NCBI RefSeq assembly: GCF_009659625.1
Contig: NZ_VOIW01000002.1
Coordinates: 682,001-746,000, forward strand
DNA: 64,000 nucleotides
Source of the DNA: Pseudomonas haemolytica
Lineage (GTDB): Bacteria > Pseudomonadota > Gammaproteobacteria > Pseudomonadales > Pseudomonadaceae
Reading direction: 5' to 3'
Positions within the stretch are counted from its first letter, which is position 1, and each line of letters begins with the position of its first letter. The position numbers were made by a program, and so were the translations under genes. Shown one piece after another: positions 45,266-54,528 of the stretch. Under the pieces are notes generated by a model. That model had not been told where the DNA came from. It ran no database searches and was given only the letters and a program-made list of their open reading frames with translations.

Positions 45266-46555
45266 ATGCGCGAAGCGTTGAATCAAGGCCTGATCGACTT
45301 CCTCAAGGCCTCCCCTACTCCTTTTCATGCCACTGCCGCCCTCGCCCAGCGCCTGGAAGCGGCCGGTTACCAGCGCCTCGACGAGCGCGACACCTGGACC
45401 ACCGAGGCCAACGGTCGCTACTACGTGACCCGCAACGATTCCTCGATCATCGCCTTCAAGCTCGGCCGTCACTCGCCGCTGCAAGGCGGCATCCGCCTGG
45501 TCGGCGCCCACACCGACAGCCCATGCCTGCGGGTCAAGCCCCAGCCTGAGCTGCAACGCCAGGGTTTCTGGCAGTTGGGTGTGGAAGTCTACGGCGGCGC
45601 GCTGCTGGCCCCGTGGTTCGACCGCGACCTGTCCCTGGCCGGCCGCGTGACCTTCCGCCGCGACGGCAAGGTCGAAAGCCAATTGATCGACTTCAAGCTG
45701 CCGATCGCGATCATTCCCAACCTGGCCATTCACCTCAACCGTGAAGCGAACCAGGGCTGGGCGATCAATGCCCAGACCGAGCTGCCACCGATCCTCGCGC
45801 AGTTTGCCGGTGACGAACGCGTGGACTTCCGCGCCGTGCTCACCGAGCAGTTGGCCCGTGAGCATGGGTTGAACGCTGACGTGGTGCTCGACTACGAGCT
45901 GAGCTTCTACGACACCCAAAGCGCTGCGGTCATCGGCCTCAATGGCGACTTCATCGCCGGCGCACGCCTGGACAACCTGCTGTCGTGCTACGCCGGGCTG
46001 CAAGCCTTGCTCACCAGCGAGACCGACGAAACCTGCGTACTGGTGTGCAACGACCACGAAGAAGTCGGATCCTGCTCGGCCTGCGGTGCCGATGGCCCGA
46101 TGCTGGAACAGACCCTGCGCCGCCTGTTACCCGAAGGTGATGAGTTCGTACGTACCATTCAGAAATCCCTGTTGGTATCGGCAGACAACGCCCACGGCGT
46201 GCACCCTAACTACGCCGAGAAACACGATGCCAACCACGGCCCGAAACTCAACGCCGGCCCGGTGATCAAGGTCAACAGCAACCAGCGCTACGCCACCAAC
46301 AGCGAAACCGCCGGGTTCTTCCGCCACCTGTGCATGGCCCTGGAGGTGCCGGTGCAGAGCTTCGTGGTGCGCAGTGACATGGGCTGCGGCTCGACCATCG
46401 GCCCCATCACCGCCAGCCACCTGGGCGTGCGCACCGTGGATATCGGCTTGCCGACCTTTGCCATGCACTCCATTCGAGAGTTGTGCGGCAGCCATGACCT
46501 GGCGCATCTGGTGAAGGTGTTGGGTGCGTTCTACGCCAGTCGCGACTTGCCCTGA
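45266..46555 (+). CDS. apeB: M18-family aminopeptidase
   Basis: A 429-residue cytoplasmic zinc aminopeptidase of the M18 (aspartyl aminopeptidase) family. Metal and catalytic residues are visible in [46 protein letters not shown] and, late, [16 protein letters not shown] at 45266 fits family starts ([13 protein letters not shown]). Adjacent to rluA as in P. aeruginosa. It removes N-terminal, often acidic, residues from peptides. Confidence 0.92.
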   Translation: MREALNQGLIDFLKASPTPFHATAALAQRLEAAGYQRLDERDTWTTEANGRYYVTRNDSSIIAFKLGRHSPLQGGIRLVGAHTDSPCLRVKPQPELQRQGFWQLGVEVYGGALLAPWFDRDLSLAGRVTFRRDGKVESQLIDFKLPIAIIPNLAIHLNREANQGWAINAQTELPPILAQFAGDERVDFRAVLTEQLAREHGLNADVVLDYELSFYDTQSAAVIGLNGDFIAGARLDNLLSCYAGLQALLTSETDETCVLVCNDHEEVGSCSACGADGPMLEQTLRRLLPEGDEFVRTIQKSLLVSADNAHGVHPNYAEKHDANHGPKLNAGPVIKVNSNQRYATNSETAGFFRHLCMALEVPVQSFVVRSDMGCGSTIGPITASHLGVRTVDIGLPTFAMHSIRELCGSHDLAHLVKVLGAFYASRDLP

Positions 46556-46577
46556 TTTGATGGGCAAAATGTGATCG

Positions 46578-46673
46578 AAATGTGGGAGGGGGCTTGCTCC
46601 CGATGGCGGCGGGTCAGTCACCCGAAGCAGTGGCTGACACTCCGCCATCGGGAGCAAGCCCCCTCCCACATTT
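46578..46673. repeat. REPIN (GGGGGCTTGCTCCC type)
   Basis: Near-perfect 96-bp inverted repeat; the spacer (CGGGTCAGTCAC.. / GTGGCTGACACTC) also pairs, giving one long cruciform. Confidence 0.92.
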
Positions 46674-46770
46674 GGTTGGGTGTACTGCCAGACTGACCTA
46701 TATCACCTGCACTTCTGATAATCCGGCCTAGACTTGTCAAAATTCCCACTCCGACAAGGCCGCCTCCACG

Positions 46771-46947
46771 ATGATCTCAATGTCCTCGTTCCACACCATG
46801 CTCATCCCCATTGTGATCGGCATGATCATGCTCGCGGTCGGTTTCAACTTTCGCGACAAGCCCCTCGGCGTGTTCGGCATGTGGGTCGGCATGCTGTTGA
46901 TCCTGGGCACCGTGGTGTACAAGATCCTCGCCAAACTGGCGCAATGA
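46771..46947 (+). CDS. Small two-helix membrane protein (58 residues)
   Basis: A short open frame, ATG ATC TCA to CAA TGA, coding 58 residues: MISMSSFHTMLIPIVIGMIM start, a first hydrophobic helix (about 10-24), a NFRDKPLG loop, and a second helix (about 33-51) ending KILAKLAQ. Third-position G/C is high, hydrophobic segments are cleanly organised and the spacing before the channel gene is tight (72 bp), all supporting a real gene. A second ATG at 46780 is an alternative start. No known domain; perhaps linked to the mechanosensitive channel downstream. Confidence 0.7.
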   Translation: MISMSSFHTMLIPIVIGMIMLAVGFNFRDKPLGVFGMWVGMLLILGTVVYKILAKLAQ

Positions 46948-47019
46948 CAAATGCGCTCGCATTGGGCATAGCGGCCTCGTACACTCGGTCAACTCGTCGT
47001 TTTCAAGGTTGACCGCCTC

Positions 47020-49185
47020 GTGTTCTCCCGTCTGTTTGCCCTGCCCTGCTACCTGCTGATCACCCTGCTCACGCTGCTGCCGCTGACGTCCGCCCAAGCC
47101 GTGGGCTTGCCCGGGATGCTGGGCAGCTCCAGCAAGACCCAACCCCAGGCCGAAGTGCCCCTGGGCCAGTCGCTGGACGAGGTGATCAAGACCCTCGAGA
47201 ACGACCAGCAGCGAACCCAGTTGCTGAGCGACCTGAAGAAACTGCGCGCCGCCACGCAAAAGGCCCAACCCGCCGCCGAACAAGGTGTGCTTGGGTTGAT
47301 CGGCAGCACACTGTCGGGCTTTGAACAGCAGTTCTCCGGCGCCGACAGCCCGCTGGGGCGCTGGTCCAATGAAGTGGACCTGGCCAAGGAAGAACTGGGT
47401 GCCCTGATGCTGCCAGCCAGCGAGTGGCTGCCGATCATCTTCGGGTTTGCCTTGATTTTAGCGGTGTGGAGCCTGCTGGCCGCCGCGCTGATCTGGCTCA
47501 GCCATCGGGTACGCGAGCGCTTCGGCCTACCCGAGGAGCTGCCGCAACACCCACGCACCTGGGACATGCTGCGCTTCGCCCTACGCAAGCTGGGGCCTTG
47601 GCTGATTGCTTTGGTGATCACGGTTTACCTCAGCTACGCGCTGCCTTCATCCCTGGGCAAGTCCCTGGCGATGGTGCTGGCCTACGCCTTGGTAGTCGGC
47701 ACCTGTTTCTCGGCCATCTGCGTGATCGCCTTCTCCGTGCTCGATGGCCCGCACCGCCACCGCGCCCTGTATATCCTGCGCCACCAGGCGTTCCGCCCGT
47801 TGTGGTGGATCGGCAGTTTTGCGGCCTTCGGTGAAGCCTTGAGCGACCCGCGACTGGTCGAGGCGCTCGGCCAGCACCTGGCCCACACCGCCGCGACCGT
47901 AGCCAATGTAATGGCCGCGTTGTCCACCGGCGTGTTCATCCTGCGTTTCCGCCGACCGATTGCGCACTTGATCCGTAACCAGCCGCTGTCGCGTCGCCTG
48001 ACCCGGCGTGCGCTCACCGACACCCTGTCAATTATCGGCACCTTCTGGTACCTGCCAGCCCTGTTGCTGGTCGGTATCTCGCTGTTCGCCACCTTCCTGT
48101 CGGCCGGCGACAGCAGCACCGCCCTGCGCCAGTCGCTGCTGTGCACGGTGTTGCTGGTGTTGTGCATGGTGATCAATGGTCTGGTGCGCCGCCACGCCCT
48201 CAAGCCACAACGCGGGCACAAGCGCCACGCGCTGTATTCCGAGCGCCTGAAAAGCTTTGTCTACACCCTGGCCCACCTGGTGGTGTGGCTGGTGTTTATC
48301 GAACTGGGCCTGCGCGTGTGGGGCCTGTCGCTGATTCGCTTTACCGAAGGCGACGGCCATGAAATCAGCGTCAAGCTGTTCGGCCTGGCCGGCACGCTGC
48401 TGTTTGCCTGGCTGATCTGGATCCTCAGCGACACCGCAATCCACCATGCCCTGACCCGCTCGCGCAAAGGCCTGGCCAATGCGCGTGCGCAGACCATGAT
48501 GCCGTTGATCCGCAACGTGCTGTTCGTGACCATCTTTATCATCGCCGCCATCGTCGCCCTGGCGAACATGGGCATGAACGTCACGCCACTGCTGGCCGGT
48601 GCCGGTGTGATCGGTCTGGCCATCGGTTTTGGTGCGCAGTCGCTGGTGGCGGACTTGATCACCGGTTTGTTCATCATCATCGAAGACTCCCTGGCCATCG
48701 ACGACTACGTGGATGTCGGCGGCCACCTCGGTACAGTGGAGGGCCTGACCATCCGTACCGTGCGCCTGCGCGATATCGACGGCATCGTGCACACCATCCC
48801 GTTCAGCGAAATCAAGAGCATCAAGAACTACTCCCGGGAGTTCGGCTATGCGATCTTCCGGGTGGCGATCCCGTACAACATGGAGATCGACGACGCGATC
48901 AAGCTGATGCGCGATGTCGGCCATGCCATGCGCAACGACCCACTGCAACGCCGCAATATCTGGTCTCCGCTGGAGATCCAGGGTGTGGAGAGTTTCGAGT
49001 CCGGCAGCGCGATCCTGCGCGCACGCTTCAAGACCGCACCGATCAAGCAGTGGGAAGTGTCGCGGGCGTTCAACCTGTCGCTCAAGCGCCATCTGGATGA
49101 AGCCGGGCTCGACCTGGCGACGCCGCGCTTGAGTGTGCAGGTGGTCACCGCCGGCAGCGTGCAGGAGAAAGACCAACAACAATAA
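47020..49185 (+). CDS. Large MscS-family mechanosensitive channel
   Basis: A 721-residue inner-membrane channel of the YbiO/YnaI type. A signal-like N-terminus and periplasmic helical segment (about 30-140) precede roughly ten helices. The MscS core is near 515-700: pore helix GAGVIGLAIGFGAQSLVADLITG, then the beta domain IDDYVDVGGHLGTVEGLTIRTVRLRD. GTG start at 47020 with AAGG upstream. Such channels open on membrane tension to release solutes during osmotic downshock. Followed by the amidohydrolase after 16 bp. Confidence 0.9.
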   Translation: MFSRLFALPCYLLITLLTLLPLTSAQAVGLPGMLGSSSKTQPQAEVPLGQSLDEVIKTLENDQQRTQLLSDLKKLRAATQKAQPAAEQGVLGLIGSTLSGFEQQFSGADSPLGRWSNEVDLAKEELGALMLPASEWLPIIFGFALILAVWSLLAAALIWLSHRVRERFGLPEELPQHPRTWDMLRFALRKLGPWLIALVITVYLSYALPSSLGKSLAMVLAYALVVGTCFSAICVIAFSVLDGPHRHRALYILRHQAFRPLWWIGSFAAFGEALSDPRLVEALGQHLAHTAATVANVMAALSTGVFILRFRRPIAHLIRNQPLSRRLTRRALTDTLSIIGTFWYLPALLLVGISLFATFLSAGDSSTALRQSLLCTVLLVLCMVINGLVRRHALKPQRGHKRHALYSERLKSFVYTLAHLVVWLVFIELGLRVWGLSLIRFTEGDGHEISVKLFGLAGTLLFAWLIWILSDTAIHHALTRSRKGLANARAQTMMPLIRNVLFVTIFIIAAIVALANMGMNVTPLLAGAGVIGLAIGFGAQSLVADLITGLFIIIEDSLAIDDYVDVGGHLGTVEGLTIRTVRLRDIDGIVHTIPFSEIKSIKNYSREFGYAIFRVAIPYNMEIDDAIKLMRDVGHAMRNDPLQRRNIWSPLEIQGVESFESGSAILRARFKTAPIKQWEVSRAFNLSLKRHLDEAGLDLATPRLSVQVVTAGSVQEKDQQQ

Positions 49186-49201
49186 ATAGAGAGAGGTTTG
49201 T

Positions 49202-50548
49202 ATGCGTTTGAACGGTCTGACACACCAGTGGGTATTCGGCTTGCTCTGCGGGGTGGCGAGTAGTGCGGTGATTGCCGCCAGCAGCGGCCAGGACAGTGCC
49301 CGGGAGGAGATTGCCACCCAGGCAAAAATCCTCGAACCGGCCTTACTGGAAACCCGCCGCGATATCCACGCTCATCCGGAGTTGGGCAACACCGAAACCC
49401 GCACCGCCGAGCTGGTCGCCAAACAGCTGCGCGACCTTGGCCTTGAGGTGAAAACGGGCGTGGCCCGCACCGGCGTCGTCGCCACCTTGAAAGGCGCCCT
49501 GCCCGGCCCGACCGTGGCCCTGCGCGCCGATATGGATGCGCTGCCGGTCAAGGAAGTCGCTGACCTGCCTTTCGCCTCCAAAGCCAAAGGCACCTACCTG
49601 GGCAAGGAAGTTGACGTGATGCACGCCTGCGGCCACGACGCCCACACCGCAATCCTGCTGAGCACTGCGAAGATTCTTACCGGTATGCGCGAGCGCCTGC
49701 CCGGCACCGTGGTGTTCTATTTCCAACCGGCTGAAGAAGGCCCGAGCGACTTCATCCCCGATGGCAAGAACACCTGGGGCGCGAAGATGATGGTGCAGGA
49801 AGGCGTAATGAAAGCGCCGAAACCCGACGCGGTGTTCGGCCTGCATCTGTGGGCCGGTGTACCCGCCGGGCAAATCGCCTACCGCCCGGGGCCGACCCTG
49901 GCCAGCTCCGATGACCTGCGCATCAAGATCCTCGGCAAACAGACCCACGCCGGTCGCCCGTGGGATGGCATCGACCCGATCACCGTTGGCGCACAGACCA
50001 TTGTCGGCCTGCAAACCGTGGTCAGCCGCCGTACCGATATATCCTCATTTCCCTCTGTGGTGAGCATCGGCACCATTAACGGTGGCACCCGCTACAACAT
50101 CATCCCCGAGTCGGTGGACATGAGCGGCACCATTCGCTCCTACGACTACGGCATTCGCCAGAAGCTGCATGCGGACGTGCGCCAGACCGTAGAAAAAATT
50201 GCCGAGAGCGGCGGCGCCAAGGCCGAAGTAACGATCATCGAGAAGTACGACCCCACCATCAACAACCCGGCGCTGACCGAAAAAATGCTGCCAAGCCTGC
50301 GTTGGGCGGCCCAGGATGATGTGGTGCAAGGCCCGTTGGTGGGAGGCGCCGAAGACTTCTCGTTTTATGCCAAAGAAGCGCCGGGGCTGTTTGTGTTCCT
50401 GGGGGTGACCCCGAGGGATCAGGACATGAGCAAGGCCGCGCCAAATCACAACCCGGGGTTCTTTGTGGATGAGTCGGCGTTGGTGGTGGGCGTGAGGACG
50501 CTGGCGTCGTTGGCGACGGATTATCTCTACGCCAACACACCGCAGTAG
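49202..50548 (+). CDS. Periplasmic M20-family amidohydrolase
   Basis: A 448-residue M20/M40 metallohydrolase (hippurate/amino-acid amidohydrolase group) with a Sec signal peptide (cleavage near AVIAASS, about 26), hence periplasmic. Metal-binding motifs: DIHAHPELG, LRADMDALP, MHACGHDAHT with catalytic neighbours, PAEEGPSD, HLWAGVP. It could deacylate N-acyl amino acids or similar. It starts 16 bp after the channel gene with AGAGAGG, so they are co-transcribed. Followed by a REPIN. Confidence 0.9.
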   Translation: MRLNGLTHQWVFGLLCGVASSAVIAASSGQDSAREEIATQAKILEPALLETRRDIHAHPELGNTETRTAELVAKQLRDLGLEVKTGVARTGVVATLKGALPGPTVALRADMDALPVKEVADLPFASKAKGTYLGKEVDVMHACGHDAHTAILLSTAKILTGMRERLPGTVVFYFQPAEEGPSDFIPDGKNTWGAKMMVQEGVMKAPKPDAVFGLHLWAGVPAGQIAYRPGPTLASSDDLRIKILGKQTHAGRPWDGIDPITVGAQTIVGLQTVVSRRTDISSFPSVVSIGTINGGTRYNIIPESVDMSGTIRSYDYGIRQKLHADVRQTVEKIAESGGAKAEVTIIEKYDPTINNPALTEKMLPSLRWAAQDDVVQGPLVGGAEDFSFYAKEAPGLFVFLGVTPRDQDMSKAAPNHNPGFFVDESALVVGVRTLASLATDYLYANTPQ

Positions 50549-50556
50549 TGCTTCTT

Positions 50557-50650
50557 AATGTGGGAGGGGGCTTGCTCCCGATAGCGGTGTGCCAGGTTGA
50601 ACATATTCACCTGATGTACCGCCATCGGGGGCAAGCCCCCTCCCACATTT
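50557..50650. repeat. REPIN (GGGGGCTTGCTCCC type)
   Basis: Paired REPs in the convergent gap between the amidohydrolase and mbtH-like genes; right arm carries GGGGGC instead of GGGAGC. Confidence 0.9.
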
Positions 50651-50663
50651 GAACCGAGGTGAA

Positions 50664-50888
50664 TCAGTTGGCCAGCACGGCACCATCCATCTTCTGGCGC
50701 AGGCTCAACGGGCGCATATCAGTCCACACTTCCTCGATGTAGGCCAGACACTCTTTCTTCATGCCGCTCTTGCCCACCGTACGCCAGCCTTCAGGCACAG
50801 CCTTGTAGTCGGGCCAGATCGAATACTGCTCTTCGTGGTTGACCACTACCTGAAACAGGATGTCGTCGCGGTCAAATACTGAGGTCAT
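50664..50888 (-). CDS. MbtH-like NRPS accessory protein
   Basis: A 74-residue MbtH-family protein that binds and activates NRPS adenylation domains. Conserved [36 protein letters not shown] are the family hallmarks (Ser and two Trp that clamp the A domain). ATG at 50888 has GGAG upstream; the longer frame is rejected. It lies 82 bp downstream of pvdH on the same strand, as in Pseudomonas pyoverdine loci, so it likely serves the pyoverdine NRPS enzymes. Confidence 0.93.
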   Translation of the reverse strand: MTSVFDRDDILFQVVVNHEEQYSIWPDYKAVPEGWRTVGKSGMKKECLAYIEEVWTDMRPLSLRQKMDGAVLAN

Positions 50889-50970
50889 TGCTGTTCTCCA
50901 TCGCTCAAAGGCTGGCTGCGCACCACGCGCAGCACTGATATCTGTAGAAACGTACCAAGGGCCTGGAAAA

Positions 50971-52368
50971 TTAGACGCTGGCGACCGCTGCCGCCAGGGC
51001 ACGCCCGAAGATCTCGGCCACCTGGTCAACCTCGGCAGCAGTGATCACCAGCGGTGGCAGGAAGCGCACCACGCTGCCATGGCGCCCGCCCAACTCCAGG
51101 ATCAGGCCGCGCTTGAGGCATTCACGCTGCACCAGCGGCGCCAACTGGCGATGTACCGGTGGGTGGCCCTGGCTATCAGGCGTGCCTGTCGGGTCGACCA
51201 ATTCCACCCCCAGCATCAGCCCACGGCCACGAATATCCCCCAGGTGCGGGAAGTCGCGCTGCAGGATGCGCAGGTGTTCACCCAGGCGCTCCCCCATGGC
51301 CGCCGCATGGCCAGCCAGGTCGTGATCCTTGAGGTAGCGCATCACCGCCGAGCCCGCCGCCATCGCCATCTGGTTGCCCCGGAACGTCCCGGCATGGGCG
51401 CCCGGCAGCCAGGTGTCGAGCCAGTCGCGATACACCACCACCGCCAACGGCAGGCTGCCGCCAATGGCCTTGGACATCACCACCACATCCGGAATGATGC
51501 CGGCGTGTTCGAACGCGAACATCTTGCCGGTGCGCCCGAAGCCACTCTGGATTTCATCGACGATCAGCGCTACACCCGCCTGCTCGGTGATACGTCTCAG
51601 GCCACGCAGCCAGTCGAGGTCCGCCGGAATCACGCCGCCCTCGCCCTGAACCACTTCGACAATCACCGCCGCTGGCAACAACACCCCGGCTTCCGGATCG
51701 TTGAGCAGGTTTTCCAGGTAATGCAGGTTGACCCGCACACCCTCCGCGCCGCCCAGGCCGAACGGGCAACGGTAGTCATACGGGAATGGCAGGAATTGCA
51801 CGCCATTGCTGAGCAACGCGCCCAAGGGTTTCTTCGGCCCCAGGCTGCCCATCAGACTCAACGCACCCTGGCTCATGCCGTGATAACCGCCCTGGAACGA
51901 CAGCACGGTGCTGCGCCCGGTGGCGGTGCGCACCAGTTTCAATGCGGCTTCCACCGCATCGGTGCCGGTGGGGCCGCAGAACTGGATCTTCGCTTCTCGC
52001 GCCAATTCAGAGGGCAGCACACCGAACAGGTCCTGCACGAACTGATCCTTGACCGGCGTAGTCAGGTCGAGGGTGTGCAGGGGCAGTTCATCGCTCAGCA
52101 CTTGCTGTATCGCCTGGATCACCACTGGGTGGTTATGCCCCAGCGCCAGGGTCCCGGCGCCGGCCAGGCAGTCGATGAAACGCCGTCCCTCGACGTCTTC
52201 CACATAGATGCCCTTGGCACGCTTGAGCGCCAGGGGGATGCGTCGCGGGTAGCTGCGGGCGTTGGATTCCTGCTGGCGCTGGCGGGCCAGCAGCGGGGTT
52301 TCGTCGAACTGGTAGAGCGTTTCCGCAGGCGCCAGGGCGTCTTCGATAAGGCTGGTAGCGACTGACAT
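50971..52368 (-). CDS. pvdH: L-2,4-diaminobutyrate:2-oxoglutarate aminotransferase
   Basis: A 465-residue class III PLP aminotransferase that makes 2,4-diaminobutyrate from aspartate semialdehyde, a building block of the pyoverdine chromophore. Motifs: [40 protein letters not shown] and the PLP Lys in VVMSKAIGG. The start ATG at 52368 gives [11 protein letters not shown] and follows GAGAG; a longer start adds 12 residues. It precedes the mbtH-like gene. A large repeat-filled region lies upstream; iron-regulated PvdS promoter elements were not obvious to me there. Confidence 0.92.
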   Translation of the reverse strand: MSVATSLIEDALAPAETLYQFDETPLLARQRQQESNARSYPRRIPLALKRAKGIYVEDVEGRRFIDCLAGAGTLALGHNHPVVIQAIQQVLSDELPLHTLDLTTPVKDQFVQDLFGVLPSELAREAKIQFCGPTGTDAVEAALKLVRTATGRSTVLSFQGGYHGMSQGALSLMGSLGPKKPLGALLSNGVQFLPFPYDYRCPFGLGGAEGVRVNLHYLENLLNDPEAGVLLPAAVIVEVVQGEGGVIPADLDWLRGLRRITEQAGVALIVDEIQSGFGRTGKMFAFEHAGIIPDVVVMSKAIGGSLPLAVVVYRDWLDTWLPGAHAGTFRGNQMAMAAGSAVMRYLKDHDLAGHAAAMGERLGEHLRILQRDFPHLGDIRGRGLMLGVELVDPTGTPDSQGHPPVHRQLAPLVQRECLKRGLILELGGRHGSVVRFLPPLVITAAEVDQVAEIFGRALAAAVASV

Positions 52369-52582
52369 CTCTCGATCCCTCAATACGCTGGTGATGGTGA
52401 CCAAACTGCCGATCCGTTGGCGTCTGGCCCAAGGGCATGCGCACGGATTTCCTGTTCTGGAGACGCATCAGCTTGAAGAGGATTTAGGGGACGACGGTTG
52501 TTAATTGATGAATAAAGATCCAAATGTGGGAGGCGGCCCAGCTTGCTGCGCGACAGCGCAACGTCGACGATATGAACGGGTG

Positions 52583-53447
52583 GTTGGGTTTTTGGACCGG
52601 GTACATATCCGTTATTTAGGTAACGGCCACTATAGGTTCCGCTCTTACAGCGGCTCACTTTTGAGAAGCGCAAAAGTAAGCAAAACGTCCTCGCCCCACC
52701 ACTCGGCACCTCGCTTAGGCTCGGTGTGCCCGTAATCCGACATGGATTTGGGGGGCCGCCGCCACGCGCCATCCATGGCGCGGGGCGGCTAAACCGGCAT
52801 CCCTGCCGGTTTACCCCCCAAATCCATGTCGAATTCCGGCCAGCGTGGTTTAACGGGGCGCCTAAGATCAAAATCAAAAGCAAAAGCGAGGCGGCCTTGT
52901 AGCCGACCTGATCGATGCTGCGTGCGCGTACCCCTGTGGGAGCGGGCTTGCTCGCGAAAGCGGTGGGTCAGTCAACCTCACTGTTTGCTGGGCCGGCGTC
53001 TTCGCGGGCAAGTCGAATCGTCGCACCGCCGCTCCCACATTTGATCTTCGCTGCCTTGAGCATTTCGTTCGCTTAACTGACCCGCTCCCACAGAAAAGCA
53101 GAAACGCCGCCAGCGTATCTACGATGCGAAGCGAGTCGCTCTTGATCTGGCTTTTGATCTTGATCTTAGGCGCCCCGTCAAACCACGCTGGCCGAACGCA
53201 GGCTTGAATCCGTGGGTAACCCGGCAGGACGCCGGGTTAGCCGCACTGGGCCATGGATGGCCCATTGCGGCGGCCCACGGATTCAAGCCTGCGTTCGGGC
53301 ACACCGAGCATTAGCGAGGTGCCGAGTGGTGGGGCGAGGACCTTTTGCTTACTTTTGGGTCCTTCCAAAAGTGAGCCGCTGTAAGAGCGGAACCCTAAGT
53401 GGCCGTTACCTAAATAACGGATATGTACTCGGTCAAAACCCCCAACA
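52583..53447. repeat. Head-to-head pair of a ~300-bp repeat element with variable hairpins
   Basis: Most of the 1270-bp non-coding region between pvdH and the amidase is an inverted pair. Outer arms 52583-52732 and 53295-53447 (both carry GGTAACGGCCACT-like and GCGGCTCACTTTTG blocks) and inner arms 52838-52880 and 53150-53193 (GGCCAGCGTGGTTT..GGGGCGCCTAAGATC) are reverse complements. Between the arms each copy has a long hairpin: 52738-52755 with 52814-52831 on the left, 53193-53216 with 53274-53297 on the right. These stems differ in sequence but keep shape and nested CCGGC hairpins around a CCATGGATGG core. Probably a non-coding repeat family or MITE-like element. Confidence 0.85.
52935..53042. 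repeat. REPIN (GCGGGCTTGCTCGCG type)
   Basis: A REP pair with a longer, partly degenerate spacer, nested between the two copies of the large inverted element; its right arm has decayed to GGGCAAGTCGAATCG. Confidence 0.8.
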
Positions 53448-53470
53448 TCCTGGTCGGCTGTCAGGCCGCC

Positions 53471-53494
53471 ATCGGGGGCAAGCCCCCTCCCACA
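53471..53494. repeat. Single REP arm
   Basis: ATCGGGGGCAAGCCCCCTCC, one arm of a REP close to the right end of the large repeat element. Confidence 0.75.
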
Positions 53495-53639
53495 GGTTCA
53501 GGACCACGCCAAAACTGAGTAGATTCCCACGCCGACCCACCACTATGGCAGGCAACCCCTCTTACTAAACAGTTTGCTGCGCCACAGCGTCACATCGACG
53601 ATGGGGTGGGGACTCCCACATTCGAACCGCGATCGGCGC

Positions 53640-54407
53640 TCAAAGCCCACGGTATTTTTCGTTCAGTGCATACAAAATCGCGCAGGTCTGCGCATCCAGG
53701 AATCCACAATAATCCCTCGGCCGAAAGTGCATCTGAAACGCCCGGGTTCGCCGCTCAAATGCCTGCCGATTCTGCGCCGGCTTATACCCATAACGCTGAA
53801 ACGCCCGCTCCACCTCGACCTCTGGCGGCAAGCCGACACAAAAGCGACGCTGGTACATCGCCCGGGTCGGCTCATCAAACCAGGCGCCTACTCCGGCTTC
53901 ATGCAGAAAATGCCAGGGCAACCGAGGCCCGGGATCGCTCTTGCGCCAATAGGCCACGTCTGAATGCCCGAGAATGTCGGTCGGCCCAATCTGCGGGTAA
54001 CGCCCGAGAATGTCGCGAACCAACGCAACCAACACGTCAATCTGCTCTTCAGGGTACTGAGGAAAGGTAAATGCACCCGCGTCATCCCGCGCCAGGTTAA
54101 CGATCTCAATGCCAATCGATCGGCCGTTAAGATTGCCCCTCCCGCCCCAGTAGCTCACCCCCGCATGCCAGGCGCGCTTGCCCTCGTCCACCAGGCGAAA
54201 CACGCGTAACTCTTCATAACCTGCAGCGCGGTAGCTGGGTTCATCGGGGTCGGGCAGCAGGTAGTGGGCGCTGACGCCATCTTGAGTCAGGGTGCCCAGG
54301 GATGAAGCAAAGGGCGCCGCCGTGTAGTGCAGGATGATCTGCCGCACGGATTCGCCGTCGCGGTCGTTGAAATCCTTGGCAGGGAAACTGGTATCGATAA
54401 CCAACAT
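53640..54407 (-). CDS. N-acetylmuramoyl-L-alanine amidase (AmpD/AmiD type)
   Basis: A 255-residue zinc amidase: Amidase_2 domain (about 1-175) with IILHYTA (Zn His), AWHAGVSYWGGRGNLNGRSIGIEI, and GHSDVAYWRKSDPGP (Zn His and Asp), plus a C-terminal peptidoglycan-binding helical domain (about 185-255, FQRYGYKPAQ...QMHFRP). It cleaves the MurNAc-L-Ala bond of muropeptides. No clear signal peptide or lipobox at MLVIDTSFPAK, so probably cytoplasmic recycling, although AmiD-type proteins are periplasmic. ATG at 54407 has AAGGAC. Confidence 0.9.
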   Translation of the reverse strand: MLVIDTSFPAKDFNDRDGESVRQIILHYTAAPFASSLGTLTQDGVSAHYLLPDPDEPSYRAAGYEELRVFRLVDEGKRAWHAGVSYWGGRGNLNGRSIGIEIVNLARDDAGAFTFPQYPEEQIDVLVALVRDILGRYPQIGPTDILGHSDVAYWRKSDPGPRLPWHFLHEAGVGAWFDEPTRAMYQRRFCVGLPPEVEVERAFQRYGYKPAQNRQAFERRTRAFQMHFRPRDYCGFLDAQTCAILYALNEKYRGL

Positions 54408-54528
54408 AAGAACCGTCCTTTTCAATTCAGGCCGACTCATTCGGCCCGTTCAAGCGCAAAAAATTACCGCCATCCTGAAGGGTTGAATTTCAGGCGGGCG
54501 GTAATTATTTGGCACGTGAAAAGAAGGT

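Noticed and set aside
48028..49317. 429-residue minus-strand frame opposite the MscS channel
   Set aside because: Histidine/glutamine-rich shadow with no motif; the channel's pore sequence is unambiguous.
45101..50650. Repeated palindromes as a CRISPR array
   Set aside because: Copies are kilobases apart, flanked by genes, with no regular spacers; they are REPINs.
50860..52365. 501-residue plus-strand frame opposite pvdH
   Set aside because: Antisense to a complete class III aminotransferase and without any recognisable domain.
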